64,000 nucleotides of DNA from Terriglobales bacterium (GTDB lineage Bacteria; Acidobacteriota; Terriglobia; Terriglobales; Acidobacteriaceae), in the NCBI GenBank assembly GCA_035651995.1, contig DASRER010000020.1:186001-250000 (forward strand). The letters run 5' to 3'. Positions within the stretch are counted from its first letter, which is position 1, and each line of letters starts with the position of its first letter. The position numbers and the translations under genes are program-made. The notes beneath the pieces are model-generated. The model saw only the letters and a program-made list of their open reading frames with translations, was not told where the DNA came from and did not search any database. Shown here one piece after another: positions 20,736 through 30,062 of this stretch.

Positions 20736-20826
20736 TAAAACGACTCCTTTCATTGGGATCGCGCCGAGGGAGCTGCGCGACTGAGGCGCGGACCCACGAC
20801 CGGCAGCGGCACTCGCCACACAGCCT

Positions 20827-20859
20827 TCAGCCCCTGCGGCCTCACAGCCGAGGGGCTGA
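20827..20859. terminator. Strong hairpin between mscL and the 88-aa gene
   Basis: TCAGCCCCT and AGGGGCTGA form a 9-bp stem with a 15-base loop. No T-run follows, so it may be a repeat or mRNA-stabilising hairpin instead of an intrinsic terminator. Confidence 0.4.
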
Positions 20860-20915
20860 GTTGATAGGCGGCAGTGCTGCTCGTCAGTTTCCTTTAGCGG
20901 GAAGCGGGAAGCCGC

Positions 20916-21182
20916 TTACGCAACGCGGCTGAGCGCACCGGACCCGTGCTGCTTCACTACTTTGTTGTACACGCCCATGATGAGAAACGCGGGCGCCCAC
21001 TGGCCCACGAACAAGGCCCAGTCGTCGCGTCCCATCATTTTGAGCACGGCGGAAGCGCCCATGGAGGCAAGCGCGGCCCCAAGGTAGCCGCTGGAGGGAA
21101 TTTTTGCGGTTTGTGACTCGATGGCGCCGGTGAAGGGGTCTTCTTTCTCACCCCGGCTGCGAATGCGGCGTTCGATTGCCAT
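20916..21182 (-). CDS. Hypothetical small membrane protein (88 aa)
   Basis: ATG 21182 follows GAGGAG. The product has a charged N-terminus (ERRIRSRGEKEDP), then two weakly hydrophobic segments (SGYLGAALASMGASAVLKMMG and WALFVGQWAPAFLIMGVYNKVV). This suits a small inner-membrane protein with two helices. No named family recognised. It is divergent from the YCF48-like gene. Confidence 0.7.
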   Translation of the reverse strand: MAIERRIRSRGEKEDPFTGAIESQTAKIPSSGYLGAALASMGASAVLKMMGRDDWALFVGQWAPAFLIMGVYNKVVKQHGSGALSRVA

Positions 21183-21459
21183 GCTGCTTCTCCTCAATGA
21201 GCTTCGGCCGCCAGATCGAGCACGACGAGCCGCGTTTGTGGGATCAGATGCGAGGGCGAGGGTAACGGAAACCGCCGCCCCGAGCTGACCAGCCCTCGCG
21301 GCACCGGGCACAGGCTCTCGCCGGGCGGCAGAGGCCGCGATCGTCCCCGGCGGCCCGGCGGGGCAGGGCGGCGCAATTGACAAGGCGGCGCGGCGGCGCT
21401 AACGTGCGCGGGCGCGCGACAGCACCCTGGCCGCGCCAATCTTCCCAGGGGGTGAAAGC

Positions 21460-22605
21460 ATGCGTTGTCGAGCCATCGTGATCGGTTTTCTTCCTGCATT
21501 CCTGCTTCTCACCGCGGCTGCTCAAACGCGCAGTCCCCGCCGTCCGGCGGGAACGCGCGCGCCGTCCGCTGCGGCGGAAAAGCCGAAGTACAAGGGCATC
21601 TTCGAACCGGTGAACTACGACCAGGACGTGAAGCTGATGAGCGTGTACTGCTCCGGTCCGCAGAGCTGCTGGGCGGCGGGCGGCGCCAGCGAGATCCGGG
21701 GCGGCGTGATTCTGCACACCGCCGACCAGGGCAAGACGTGGACGGTGGAGGCGGGCGATCCGCAGTCGGCCGACCGCGCCTTCGTGCAACTGCGCTTCCT
21801 CGACGGGCATACCGGGTTCGCCGTGCAGCACACCGGCCAAGCGTCGAACCTGTATCGCACCGACGACGGAGAGCATTGGCTGCCGGTGGGCAAGATCGCC
21901 GAGCATATTGCCGACTATCACTTCAGTTCGCCGACCACCGGGGTGGCCGTGGGCGGCGAGAGCATTGACTACACCCAGGATGCAGGCAAGACCTGGAATC
22001 CGGTGGCGCACTGCCGGGCGAACGCGCAGGTCAACGGCCTGGCGCGCAGCGTGAAGTGTAATTTCCTCTCCCTGAGTTTCCCCACCGGCAGCACGGGGTA
22101 CGCCGCCGCCAAGTCGGATGAGACTGACCAGAACCTGTTCCTGGCCAAGACGACCGACGGCGGTGCGAGCTGGACGATGATGACCCTCGACATCGTGGGC
22201 GAACATCCCGGGCCGAAGGACGTTTACTTCGTCAACGCCGACACCGGCTTCCTGCGGGTGGGAGGGGCCGACACCGGCAAGCTCTACAAGACGACCAACG
22301 GCGGGCAGACATGGACGGCGATTGCGACGTCGCCCGGGGAGCGCATGTCGTTTTCCTCCGACAAGGCCGCAGCCTGGGCATTCCACTACAGCCGCATGGG
22401 ATTCAGCGCCGACGGAGGCGAGCACTGGTCAACCCGGCAAGAGCGCTTCCCGGCGACGCCGTGGGACGCCAGCCTGCCGCGCGCGAACTTTGGCATGGTG
22501 GTGGGTGAGCACGGCATGGCCTACCGGTATCGCATCGTGCCGGCAGCCTACACTGCCAAGGGAATGCTCGACGCCCCCGCGCTCAGCAGCACCCCGACGC
22601 CGTAA
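21460..22605 (+). CDS. Secreted YCF48/BNR-repeat beta-propeller protein
   Basis: A 381-residue exported protein. A signal peptide (IVIGFLPAFLLLTAAAQ) is followed by repeated BNR-like blades of the type TADQGKTWT, TDDGEHW, TQDAGKTWN, TTDGGASWT, TTNGGQTWT and SADGGEHWS. The repeats predict a beta-propeller related to the photosystem II assembly factor YCF48; in heterotrophs such proteins are of unknown function or act in envelope assembly. The ATG follows GGGGGTGAAAGC. The gene ends inside its own terminator hairpin. Confidence 0.85.
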   Translation: MRCRAIVIGFLPAFLLLTAAAQTRSPRRPAGTRAPSAAAEKPKYKGIFEPVNYDQDVKLMSVYCSGPQSCWAAGGASEIRGGVILHTADQGKTWTVEAGDPQSADRAFVQLRFLDGHTGFAVQHTGQASNLYRTDDGEHWLPVGKIAEHIADYHFSSPTTGVAVGGESIDYTQDAGKTWNPVAHCRANAQVNGLARSVKCNFLSLSFPTGSTGYAAAKSDETDQNLFLAKTTDGGASWTMMTLDIVGEHPGPKDVYFVNADTGFLRVGGADTGKLYKTTNGGQTWTAIATSPGERMSFSSDKAAAWAFHYSRMGFSADGGEHWSTRQERFPATPWDASLPRANFGMVVGEHGMAYRYRIVPAAYTAKGMLDAPALSSTPTP

Positions 22606-22625
22606 TCGGCGTCGGGTTTGCTACG
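22593..22625 (+). terminator. Rho-independent terminator overlapping the stop codon of the YCF48-like gene
   Basis: CCCGACGCCG, loop TAAT, CGGCGTCGGG, then TTTG. The 10-bp stem is perfect, and the TAA stop codon (22603-22605) sits in the loop. Confidence 0.75.
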
Positions 22626-22627
22626 AG

Positions 22628-23320
22628 TCAGTTTTTCTTCGGGGCGGAGCGGACCGGACCGGCAGGCAGGGCAGAAAACTTCACCGAGTCGAGCGTCTCC
22701 AGCGCCTCTTCCAGTTGCGCCTCGCTCACGCCCACGCAATCGAAGCTGAGGGCGTGGTGGTTGACCACGGTGACGGTGAGGGCGTGGAAGACGAATCCGT
22801 CTCCCACCTTCTGCCTGGTGCGCTGGCGCCAGAATCCGCGGCCGGCCAGGGCCACCTGCTGCACGTCGCCCAGCGGCTCGAAGGCCTCGCCCATGTTGTC
22901 CAGCATGTTGGCCAGGTAGTCGGCGCCCGTTTTAACCTCCGGATACTGCGTGAGCGATTCGGCGCTCACCAGCACGCTCTCGCCCGCCGGCGTGGAGGTA
23001 GCCAGCGCCAGGAAGTGCGAGCCGCTCACGGCCGCGCGGCCCTGCTCGGCGCCGAGGAGTTGCTCGGTTTGGCGGCGGGTTGACTCGCGCATCGCCGTCA
23101 TCTCCTCGTTGCCCGCCCACACCCAGTTCTGCGGCGTCGTGTAGCTGAATCCGAAGTAGCGGTTCGTGTACGTGTGCCCGGTCGTGGTGGCGCCCGCTTC
23201 GGGAGATACGGTGCGGACACGCGGGCGAGCGGCGGGAGGCGCAGCCTTCTGCGCGGGCGTAGTCGCTATTTGGGCGAGAGCTAGGGCTGCGATGAGAGAT
23301 GAGAGCACAGGTGGCCGCAC
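22628..23320 (-). CDS. Hypothetical secreted protein (PsbP/DUF1795-like lipid- or stress-related fold possible)
   Basis: A 230-residue protein with a signal peptide (LSSLIAALALAQIATTPAQ). The segment YTNRYFGFSYTTPQNWVW resembles the opening of PsbP-like/DUF1795 beta-sheet proteins. The end ALETLDSVKFSALP matches the last helix and strand of such proteins. This is fold-level resemblance only. It is convergent with the YCF48-like gene. Both products are exported, and in photosystems YCF48 and PsbP act together, but no photosynthesis genes are seen here. Confidence 0.6.
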   Translation of the reverse strand: MRPPVLSSLIAALALAQIATTPAQKAAPPAARPRVRTVSPEAGATTTGHTYTNRYFGFSYTTPQNWVWAGNEEMTAMRESTRRQTEQLLGAEQGRAAVSGSHFLALATSTPAGESVLVSAESLTQYPEVKTGADYLANMLDNMGEAFEPLGDVQQVALAGRGFWRQRTRQKVGDGFVFHALTVTVVNHHALSFDCVGVSEAQLEEALETLDSVKFSALPAGPVRSAPKKN

Positions 23321-23377
23321 GGTTACTCGCCGATCTTTGCAGTCATGCCGCAGCTACGATGAGCAGGAGTTCTTGAG

Positions 23378-23800
23378 CTAGGCGCCCCGGCGTCCGCTTG
23401 ATTTCCCGAGGGTCAAAGAGAAATCCAGCCTGCTAGGCCTTACGCCTGTAACGCTGAACGCCACTCGGTTGTCGCCGACCGCTTCAATCCTAAGCGGGAG
23501 TGACAGTTGCTGTGCCGATTCCCGACGGCTCGGCCGACGCGGGAGAACTCGCCGCAAGTCGGTAACATCATAAGGTATTGCAATACCATGATGTTCAAGT
23601 GCCATCGCGACTGTTCGAATACTTGGCACCTGCGGCCTTCGCCTGTATTGGTAAAGACTTGATCGGTCAATACCGACAGAGCGCGCAAAAGTTTCATCGG
23701 TGTGGGTGCCGTCACGCCTGCTCTGGTCCCACTTGCGCATTAGCGCGGCGGTGAACGCCTTTGCAAAAGTGACATCCTCGCGAGTTCGCTTTTTGGCCAT
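23378..23800 (-). CDS. Helix-turn-helix transcriptional regulator
   Basis: A 140-residue protein with an Xre-like HTH in residues of about 30-75 (TFARSVGIDRSSLYQYRRRPQVPSIRTVAMALEHHGI). The basic C-terminal half may bind a ligand or dimerise. Codon use and base composition are less GC-biased than in its neighbours. It is divergent from the DUF5678-like gene, with a perfect palindrome between them; autorepression is the simple reading. Confidence 0.7.
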   Translation of the reverse strand: MAKKRTREDVTFAKAFTAALMRKWDQSRRDGTHTDETFARSVGIDRSSLYQYRRRPQVPSIRTVAMALEHHGIAIPYDVTDLRRVLPRRPSRRESAQQLSLPLRIEAVGDNRVAFSVTGVRPSRLDFSLTLGKSSGRRGA

Positions 23801-23810
23801 GGAACCAGTT

Positions 23811-23840
23811 GTTGTAATAACAAATTGTTATTATATCAAC
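23811..23840. promoter_or_regulatory. Operator palindrome between divergent genes
   Basis: TAATAACA, centre AAT, TGTTATTA (23815-23833) is a perfect 8-bp inverted repeat, flanked by outer GTTG and CAAC arms. It is strikingly AT-rich for this genome. It lies 10 bases from the start codon of the HTH gene and just upstream of a TATAAT at 23853-23858 that can serve the plus-strand gene. A regulator bound here could block both promoters. Confidence 0.7.
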
Positions 23841-23852
23841 ACCAACCAAGGT

Positions 23853-23858
23853 TATAAT
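23853..23858 (+). promoter_or_regulatory. TATAAT -10 element
   Basis: Exact consensus hexamer 23 bases before the ATG at 23882. The expected -35 position falls within the palindrome. Confidence 0.6.
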
Positions 23859-23881
23859 CCCCGGCGGCGGGAGTGGACCTC

Positions 23882-24109
23882 ATGGCAAATCAGGGGGTAT
23901 TCCAGACGGAACTGAAAGTGTTCAGTGCGCACCGGGCTGCGTGGGCGCTAGCCCATCCTCAGGAATACGTTGTCATCCGACGAACTGAAGTTGTCGGCTT
24001 CTACCCCACCTTCGACAAGGCGCTGGAAGCCGCCCTGTCGAAGTACGCAATCGGGGAGTGTCTAGTCAAGCAGATCTTCGACCGAGATCCGGTTTACGCC
24101 ATCTTCTGA
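23882..24109 (+). CDS. DUF5678-like small protein, partner of the retropepsin-like gene
   Basis: A 75-residue protein of the pattern YVVIRRTEVVGFYPTFDKALEAALSKYAIGECLVKQIF. The 'V..F.TF..A...A...F....FLV..I' layout is typical of the small gene that precedes bacterial retropepsin-like aspartic proteases. ATG 23882 is chosen; a GTG nine bases earlier is possible. Its stop is six bases before the start of the protease gene, so the pair forms an operon. The molecular function of the partner is unknown. Confidence 0.65.
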   Translation: MANQGVFQTELKVFSAHRAAWALAHPQEYVVIRRTEVVGFYPTFDKALEAALSKYAIGECLVKQIFDRDPVYAIF

Positions 24110-24115
24110 AGCCCG

Positions 24116-24563
24116 ATGCGCCGTTATGTCGTTGCCCAGCTTCGGGGACGCCTCATGGAGATCGGACCCGAGTTGCCCATCAGAATAGGGCCATCCGTCC
24201 CGGAGCGGCGCGCGGCAGAACGCCAGGGTAGAACTGATTGACCCACAACCCGTGAAAGCACTGATCGACACGGGTGCACGACGAACAGTGATCGCTCCCG
24301 CTGCAGCGGCTCGATGCAAGCTTGTCGCGATAAACACGGATCGGATTTTTGTGGTTGGAGGCGGAGAGGTAAAGGGTCCAGTCTACAGCGCCCAAATCTT
24401 GTTCGATCCGAGTCCACTCGCGAGCTGGCCAGCGATGGAAATCATCCAAGCTGACCTGCATCACCCCGCTATCGAATGCCTGATCGGCCGGGACTTGTTG
24501 CGTCGATGGATCCTCGAATATGACGGTCCATCGGGTGAGTTGGCCATCAGCGAATACGAGTAG
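24116..24563 (+). pseudogene. Retropepsin-like aspartic protease with a +1 frameshift
   Basis: ATG 24116 opens a frame reading MRRYVVAQLRGRLMEIGPEL...PERRAAERQGRTD and stops at TGA 24236-24238. The next frame is open from 24189 to 24563 and reads VELIDPQPVKALIDTGARRTVIAP, with the catalytic DTG of a single-domain retropepsin, and later CLIGRDLL with the second hydrophobic-Gly motif. Joined near 24190-24236 the two halves make a normal-length member of the family (about 145 residues). A recent frameshift mutation, a sequence error or programmed frameshifting are all possible. Confidence 0.65.
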
Positions 24564-24572
24564 GTCCAGTCC

Positions 24573-25688
24573 TCAGATGCGCATCGGCATGACGATGTAG
24601 CGGTACTTGTAGTCGCCGGCGGCGTCTTCGGGGCGCATCTGGCCGGCGGACTGCGGGTCTTTGAACTCGAAGCGCACCTCGCCGGAGCTCGACGCCTTCA
24701 GGAAGTCGAGCAGATAGGCGGAGTTGAATCCGATCACCAGCGGGTCGGCCTTGTACACGGTCTCGATCGAGTCTTCCGATTCGCCGGTTTCGGTGCTTGA
24801 AGAGGAAATCTTGATCTCGTCTTTGTCGAGCTTGAGGCGAATGGCGCCGGAGCGCTCGTCGGCGAACTGGGCCACGCGCTGGATGGCGCCGGCAATGTCT
24901 TCACAACGCACGGTGACGGATTTGGTGTTATCGCGCGGCAGCACGGCTTCGTAATTGGGGAACTGGCCGGTGAGCTGGCGCGAGGTCAGGAGGCGTCCGC
25001 CGGCGCGGAAGAAGAGCGTGGACTCGTCCTTGGCAAACTCAACGATTTCCAGTCCGTCGGCCTGGAGCAGCGAATTCAGCTCCGCCATGGCTTTCTTGGG
25101 GACGAGCGTCTTCATCTCGCCCGAGACGCCTTCGAACTTCGCCGTGCCCTCGATGTGCGCCAGGCGGTGGCCGTCGGTCGCGACCATGGTGATGGACTCG
25201 GGCTTGAGCACCATCAGCGCGCCGTTCAGCGTGTAGCGCGACTCTTCGTTCGATATCGCGAAGATGGTCTTGGCGATCATAGTGCGCAGCACGCCGGCGG
25301 GAATCTTCACCACATCGGCGGCCGGGAAGTTTGGCAGGCTGGGGAAATTGGCACGCGCCATTCCGACCATCTTGGTGTTCGACCGGCCGCTGCGGATCTG
25401 CACCCAGTGGTTCTCCAGCAGCTTGATGGAGATTTCACCCTCGGGCAGCAGTTTGACGTAGTCGTACAGCTTGCGCGCCGGGATGGTGCAGGAGCCTTCC
25501 TTCTTCACCCTGGCGGGGCAGGACGTGCGCAGGCTGAGGTCGAGGTCGGTGGCGGTGATGGCGAGCTTGTCGCCCGCGGCCTCGAACAGGAAATTTGACA
25601 GGATGGGGATGGTGGTCTTGCGCTCCACCACGCCCTGCGTCGCCGTGAGTTCCCTGAGCAGATCGGCTTTGCTTACGGAAATCTCCAT
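24573..25688 (-). CDS. dnaN: DNA polymerase III beta subunit (sliding clamp)
   Basis: A 371-residue clamp with three domains (about 1-120, 128-245, 246-371). Recognisable segments are VSKADLLRELTATQGVVERKTTIPILSNFL, LATDGHRLAHI (as VATDGHRLAHIEG), the FPNYEAVLP strand and the C-terminal YKYRYIVMPMRI. Such a terminal VMPMR-type end forms part of the pocket that binds clamp-binding motifs. ATG 25688 follows GGGGGTAGG. It lies on the same strand as dnaA but is separated from it by two plus-strand genes. Confidence 0.97.
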   Translation of the reverse strand: MEISVSKADLLRELTATQGVVERKTTIPILSNFLFEAAGDKLAITATDLDLSLRTSCPARVKKEGSCTIPARKLYDYVKLLPEGEISIKLLENHWVQIRSGRSNTKMVGMARANFPSLPNFPAADVVKIPAGVLRTMIAKTIFAISNEESRYTLNGALMVLKPESITMVATDGHRLAHIEGTAKFEGVSGEMKTLVPKKAMAELNSLLQADGLEIVEFAKDESTLFFRAGGRLLTSRQLTGQFPNYEAVLPRDNTKSVTVRCEDIAGAIQRVAQFADERSGAIRLKLDKDEIKISSSSTETGESEDSIETVYKADPLVIGFNSAYLLDFLKASSSGEVRFEFKDPQSAGQMRPEDAAGDYKYRYIVMPMRI

Positions 25689-26168
25689 GACCTACCCCCG
25701 AGCGATTGCTATGGCCTACGCCTGGCTGGTTGCGAACGCTTTAACTTATATCAAATTCAAATGCAGATAAATACCAACAGAAGCAGTAGGCGCTGAGGAG
25801 ATGTGGAAATCAGGGACAGCACACGCACCAGCGCCGCCGGATGCGCCAACAAACGACTTCGGGGAAAGCGTCTGAAACTTCCGTCCGCGGGAAAAACGTG
25901 GATGCGGTTTCCCGGTTGCGGTCCAGAGTTCCGCAGCCTCCACACGCGGGACGCGATTTGCAATTACCCACAAGCGCGATTTGGTGGAAATGCGGTCCCA
26001 AACCGCTGCTCCGGCGGCGCGAACCGAGCGTGCGCTTGCGGAAAACTGGAGCCCGATCCGCACAGGGCTTGACAGTGTATGCTCCGCAAGCGCCGGCGTG
26101 AGTTGAATTTAAACGCTGCCATCCGCAGCCTGGCCAGCAGCTTCTAAGTCAGTATCCCGGCGGAAGGC
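25689..26168. other. Candidate replication origin between dnaN and dnaA
   Basis: A 480-base gap without a supported gene. It contains an AT-rich stretch (25737-25790), TTACCCACA at 25964-25972 (8 of 9 with the DnaA box TTATCCACA) and, on the other strand, ATTTCCACA at 25802-25810 (7 of 9). The spacing and number of boxes are modest. The alternative origin site, the dnaA-rpmH gap (28473-29363), shows no good DnaA box to my reading. Confidence 0.35.
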
Positions 26169-26540
26169 ATGGAACTTACGCTCAACTTGGTATGGGTTTG
26201 CATCGCCGCGGCCGCGTTGTGGCTTTGGCCGCGGACCGAGAGGTTGAAGGGAACGAGCCTCTGGTCCGGCCTGCTGACGCTGGCCTGCGCGCTGTTGGTG
26301 TTGTTCCCCGCTGTTTCCATCAGCGACGACCTGCAGGCTGCCTCAACGGCAATGGAAGACCGCTCCGATTCGCTTCGCAACTGGACCCCCGGAGCGCAAC
26401 ACTCCGTTCCGGCGGTGGCAACCGCGCCTGCCATTTCCCACACACCACGCGGCAGTACGGCCCCCATTTTGGCGCCGATCGTCCCTGCCCACGGGCATCG
26501 CGCGGCCGTCCGCGCCACGCGCGGGCCACCGCTCTCCTAA
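26169..26540 (+). CDS. Hypothetical membrane protein between dnaN and dnaA
   Basis: A 123-residue protein with two hydrophobic helices (LNLVWVCIAAAALWLW and GLLTLACALLVLFPAVSI) followed by SDDLQAA and a long Pro-, Ala- and Ser-rich tail. The LFPAVSISDDLQA junction looks conserved in character (helix end with acidic cap), but I cannot name the family. Plus strand, opposite to both dnaN and dnaA. Confidence 0.65.
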   Translation: MELTLNLVWVCIAAAALWLWPRTERLKGTSLWSGLLTLACALLVLFPAVSISDDLQAASTAMEDRSDSLRNWTPGAQHSVPAVATAPAISHTPRGSTAPILAPIVPAHGHRAAVRATRGPPLS

Positions 26541-26616
26541 GCCGGCCGGATCGATTGGTCTGCGCCGCGGTTCCGCGGCGCAACATGGTCAACCAGATTG
26601 CAGCAGGGGAGGCGTT

Positions 26617-26913
26617 ATGCAGCGCACGATTGATCTGGAGAAAGACGAAATCATTTTGCTGAGGAGTTTCATCGAAGCACACCTCTCGCAGGCGGCCCAG
26701 GACTGGCTGGACATTTCCTATGTGCCGCGGCGAAGGCTGCCGGCCGCCGTCAAGCTGGCCACCATGGGCCAGCGCTTCCGCCTGGAGCGCGATGACGACG
26801 GTACCTGGTGCCTGGCGACCGACGAAGAAAATCCCAAGCTGCTGGACCGCTCCGAGAGGGAGGAGCAATTTCAGGAGTGGCTGCTGGAGGCGCTGGCGCG
26901 GCAGGAGCCGTGA
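26617..26913 (+). CDS. Hypothetical cytoplasmic protein (98 aa)
   Basis: A charged, soluble protein (MQRTIDLEKDEIILLRSFIE... EREEQFQEWLLEALARQEP) rich in Leu, Glu and Arg, predicted largely helical at both ends with a short central sheet (FRLERDDDGTWCLATD). Preceded by GGGGAGGCGTT. No family recognised. Confidence 0.65.
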   Translation: MQRTIDLEKDEIILLRSFIEAHLSQAAQDWLDISYVPRRRLPAAVKLATMGQRFRLERDDDGTWCLATDEENPKLLDRSEREEQFQEWLLEALARQEP

Positions 26914-27012
26914 AAGGGCGGCGACGCGCCGATCACTTTTTCAGGAGCCGGCGGTGGCAAGGACTTCGTAGCGGCCGAGTCTGGAGCCGGCGGCAAGCAC
27001 GGCGTCAGAAGG

Positions 27013-27077
27013 AAATCATACGCGCGCAGAAACAGAAAGAGCGCAGATTCGTTTGCGCTCCCTGGGTCTCCGCGGTG
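27013..27077. repeat. Degenerate CGCAGA...TCTCCGCGG inverted repeat
   Basis: A weak copy of the CAGAGG family lying just after the stop of dnaA (convergent side). Confidence 0.45.
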
Positions 27078-27086
27078 GGTACGCCT

Positions 27087-28472
<1,386 letters not shown>

Positions 28473-28821
28473 AGCCAATTCTTCGGCCGCCTCGTCCAGT
28501 GCCCGGGCAGCTCGTAGCAAATAAAAAAAAATACGACCGGGCGCTTCCACCCGGATTGTGCGAATCCCCTGCTTCCTCGATTGAACCTGCGCCGAACGGC
28601 GCAGAACCTTAGATTTCCAGACTACGCTTGCGACCGAACTGTACGGAAACCGTAACTCCAATCAACTCTGGCGATACTAGCACGAAATTTTCTCCGCCGG
28701 GAAAATCTCGCAATGCATTTGCTGCGAAGCGGCGGACAGTTGAACGCCGCCGGACGCTAGATGTCAAGTAGCAGAGTTGTAACGACGCAAAGATGGTGCA
28801 GGCGTGTAACGAAAAGAAACG
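28473..28821. other. dnaA upstream region without genes
   Basis: Holds an A-rich run at 28518-28534 just ahead of dnaA and a GC-rich GCGCCG/CGGCGC dyad near 28590-28607. No DnaA box matching at eight or more positions was seen. The dnaA promoter must lie here, but no clear -35/-10 pair is evident. Confidence 0.5.
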
Positions 28822-28915
28822 TCCACCACAGAGACACCAAGAAACCGTATTCACCGCGCGCCGCAAGAGACGAAGTCGGCCAAGAAAACTGTTTTCTCTG
28901 CGCCTCTGGGGTGGA
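28822..28915. repeat. CACAGAGACAC / GCGCCTCTGGGGTGG inverted repeat
   Basis: A copy of the CAGAGG family between the dnaA upstream region and the 81-aa gene. Confidence 0.6.
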
Positions 28916-28923
28916 AGCGCAAC

Positions 28924-29169
28924 TTACCGCAGCTTGGCGATGCGCGCGTCCAGGTCGGCGAGCGTCTTGTTCAGCAGCTCGGTATAGCGGGGATCGCGCG
29001 AGGCCTCGATCTGCTGGAGGGTGTTGCTGCGGGCCAGTTCCAGGTTCTGCCGCTGGCGGGCGCGCTGCTGCTCTTCGGGTGTGAGCTGGCGCTGGCCGTC
29101 GACGGCGGGCTTCTGCTGCGCCTCGTCCTGCTGCGACTCGACCGACTTGCTCTCCCAACCGCGGGCCAT
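28924..29169 (-). CDS. Hypothetical coiled-coil protein (81 aa)
   Basis: Start ATG 29169 gives MARGWESKSVESQQDEAQQ, then a Gln-, Arg- and Glu-rich helix (LTPEEQQRARQRQNLELARSNTLQQIEA) and a second helix (YTELLNKTLADLDARIAKLR). It is wholly helical, hydrophilic and probably a short coiled coil. The frame extends further upstream, but the MARGWESKSVE start looks natural. It is divergent from rpmH; role unknown. Confidence 0.65.
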   Translation of the reverse strand: MARGWESKSVESQQDEAQQKPAVDGQRQLTPEEQQRARQRQNLELARSNTLQQIEASRDPRYTELLNKTLADLDARIAKLR

Positions 29170-29298
29170 GCGGCGATTATAAAACGGATGCACCGTTTCT
29201 GGTGCAGCCGGCCGGGGGCGCACCGTTTCTATTTCAGGTTCGTCTCGCGATGGCGGTCGGACCACCATGACCGCTGAGCGGTCCACGCCGCCCCTGTT

Positions 29299-29307
29299 TG
29301 CTATACT
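29299..29307 (+). promoter_or_regulatory. Extended -10 promoter for the rpmH operon
   Basis: TG-C-TATACT, an extended -10 element (5 of 6 with TATAAT), 57 bases before rpmH. No convincing -35 was seen, which fits an extended -10 promoter. Confidence 0.5.
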
Positions 29308-29363
29308 TAAACTCTTGTCCCGGCATTCTTGTGGATTTCTGATACGAGGAGCGCAGTTTTCGC

Positions 29364-29519
29364 ATGCCCAAGCGCACGTTCCAGCCTAACCGGCGTCGCC
29401 GCTCGAAGACGCACGGATTTCGCAGTCGCATGAAGACCAAGAGCGGCCGCGCGGTGCTGTCGCGCCGCCGCGCCAAGGGACGCAAGCGCGTCTCGGTAAA
29501 GCCCGGCTTCCGCGAGTAA
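29364..29519 (+). CDS. rpmH: 50S ribosomal protein L34
   Basis: Fifty-one residues opening [19 protein letters not shown], with [21 protein letters not shown], the invariant L34 core. The C-terminus VSVKPGFRE is slightly longer than the E. coli protein. ATG 29364 follows GAGGAGCGC. It is the first gene of the rpmH-rnpA-yidD-yidC-jag cluster. Confidence 0.97.
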   Translation: MPKRTFQPNRRRRSKTHGFRSRMKTKSGRAVLSRRRAKGRKRVSVKPGFRE

Positions 29520-29591
29520 GCAGCGCTTTGGGCGCCCCAGCCTTCGCCGTGTTTTGGCGAAGGGTGGGAGTTCCGCACGAAAGACCGCTCG

Positions 29592-30062
29592 ATGGAAATT
29601 CTCACCGTGGAAGCTCCCCCGTTTCACATCCTTCCGCCCGACTCCGGCCCGGCGCCGGAGCCCGAGCAGGACTTTGGCCTGAGGTTTCCCCGCAGGGCGC
29701 GCCTGCTGCGCCGGGCGGACTTCGACGCGGTGTACCGGAAGGGCCGCCGGCATTTTTCCGCGAACCTTACGCTGTTCTGGCTGCCGCGCGCGGCGGACCC
29801 ATGCGCGCCTGCGGGCGCGCGCTTCGGATTCACCGTGGGCCGCGTGCTCGGCGGCGCCGTGGCGCGCAACCGCATCCGGCGGCGTCTGCGCGAAGCGGTG
29901 CGGCTGAACCGCTCGCTGCTGCGCGCGCCGGTGGACGTGGTCATCAACCCGAAAAAGTCAGCGCTCAACGCGCCCTTCGCCGAGCTTTCGCGCGAAGTGG
30001 CCGACGCGCTGCGCGCCGTCGCCAGCGGAAAATCCAGCAAATTGCCGAGGCCGCGCGCATGA
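29592..30062 (+). CDS. rnpA: Ribonuclease P protein component
   Basis: A 156-residue basic protein that assists RNase P RNA in tRNA 5' processing. Core motifs: [47 protein letters not shown] (the RNR motif), and [11 protein letters not shown]. An N-terminal extension of about 30 residues ([15 protein letters not shown]) is not part of the usual domain. Its stop overlaps the yidD start (ATGA). Confidence 0.95.
   Translation: MEILTVEAPPFHILPPDSGPAPEPEQDFGLRFPRRARLLRRADFDAVYRKGRRHFSANLTLFWLPRAADPCAPAGARFGFTVGRVLGGAVARNRIRRRLREAVRLNRSLLRAPVDVVINPKKSALNAPFAELSREVADALRAVASGKSSKLPRPRA

Noticed and set aside
28473-29363. Origin in the dnaA-rpmH gap
   Set aside because: No site matching the DnaA box at eight of nine positions was found there; the dnaN side has one, so it is preferred weakly.
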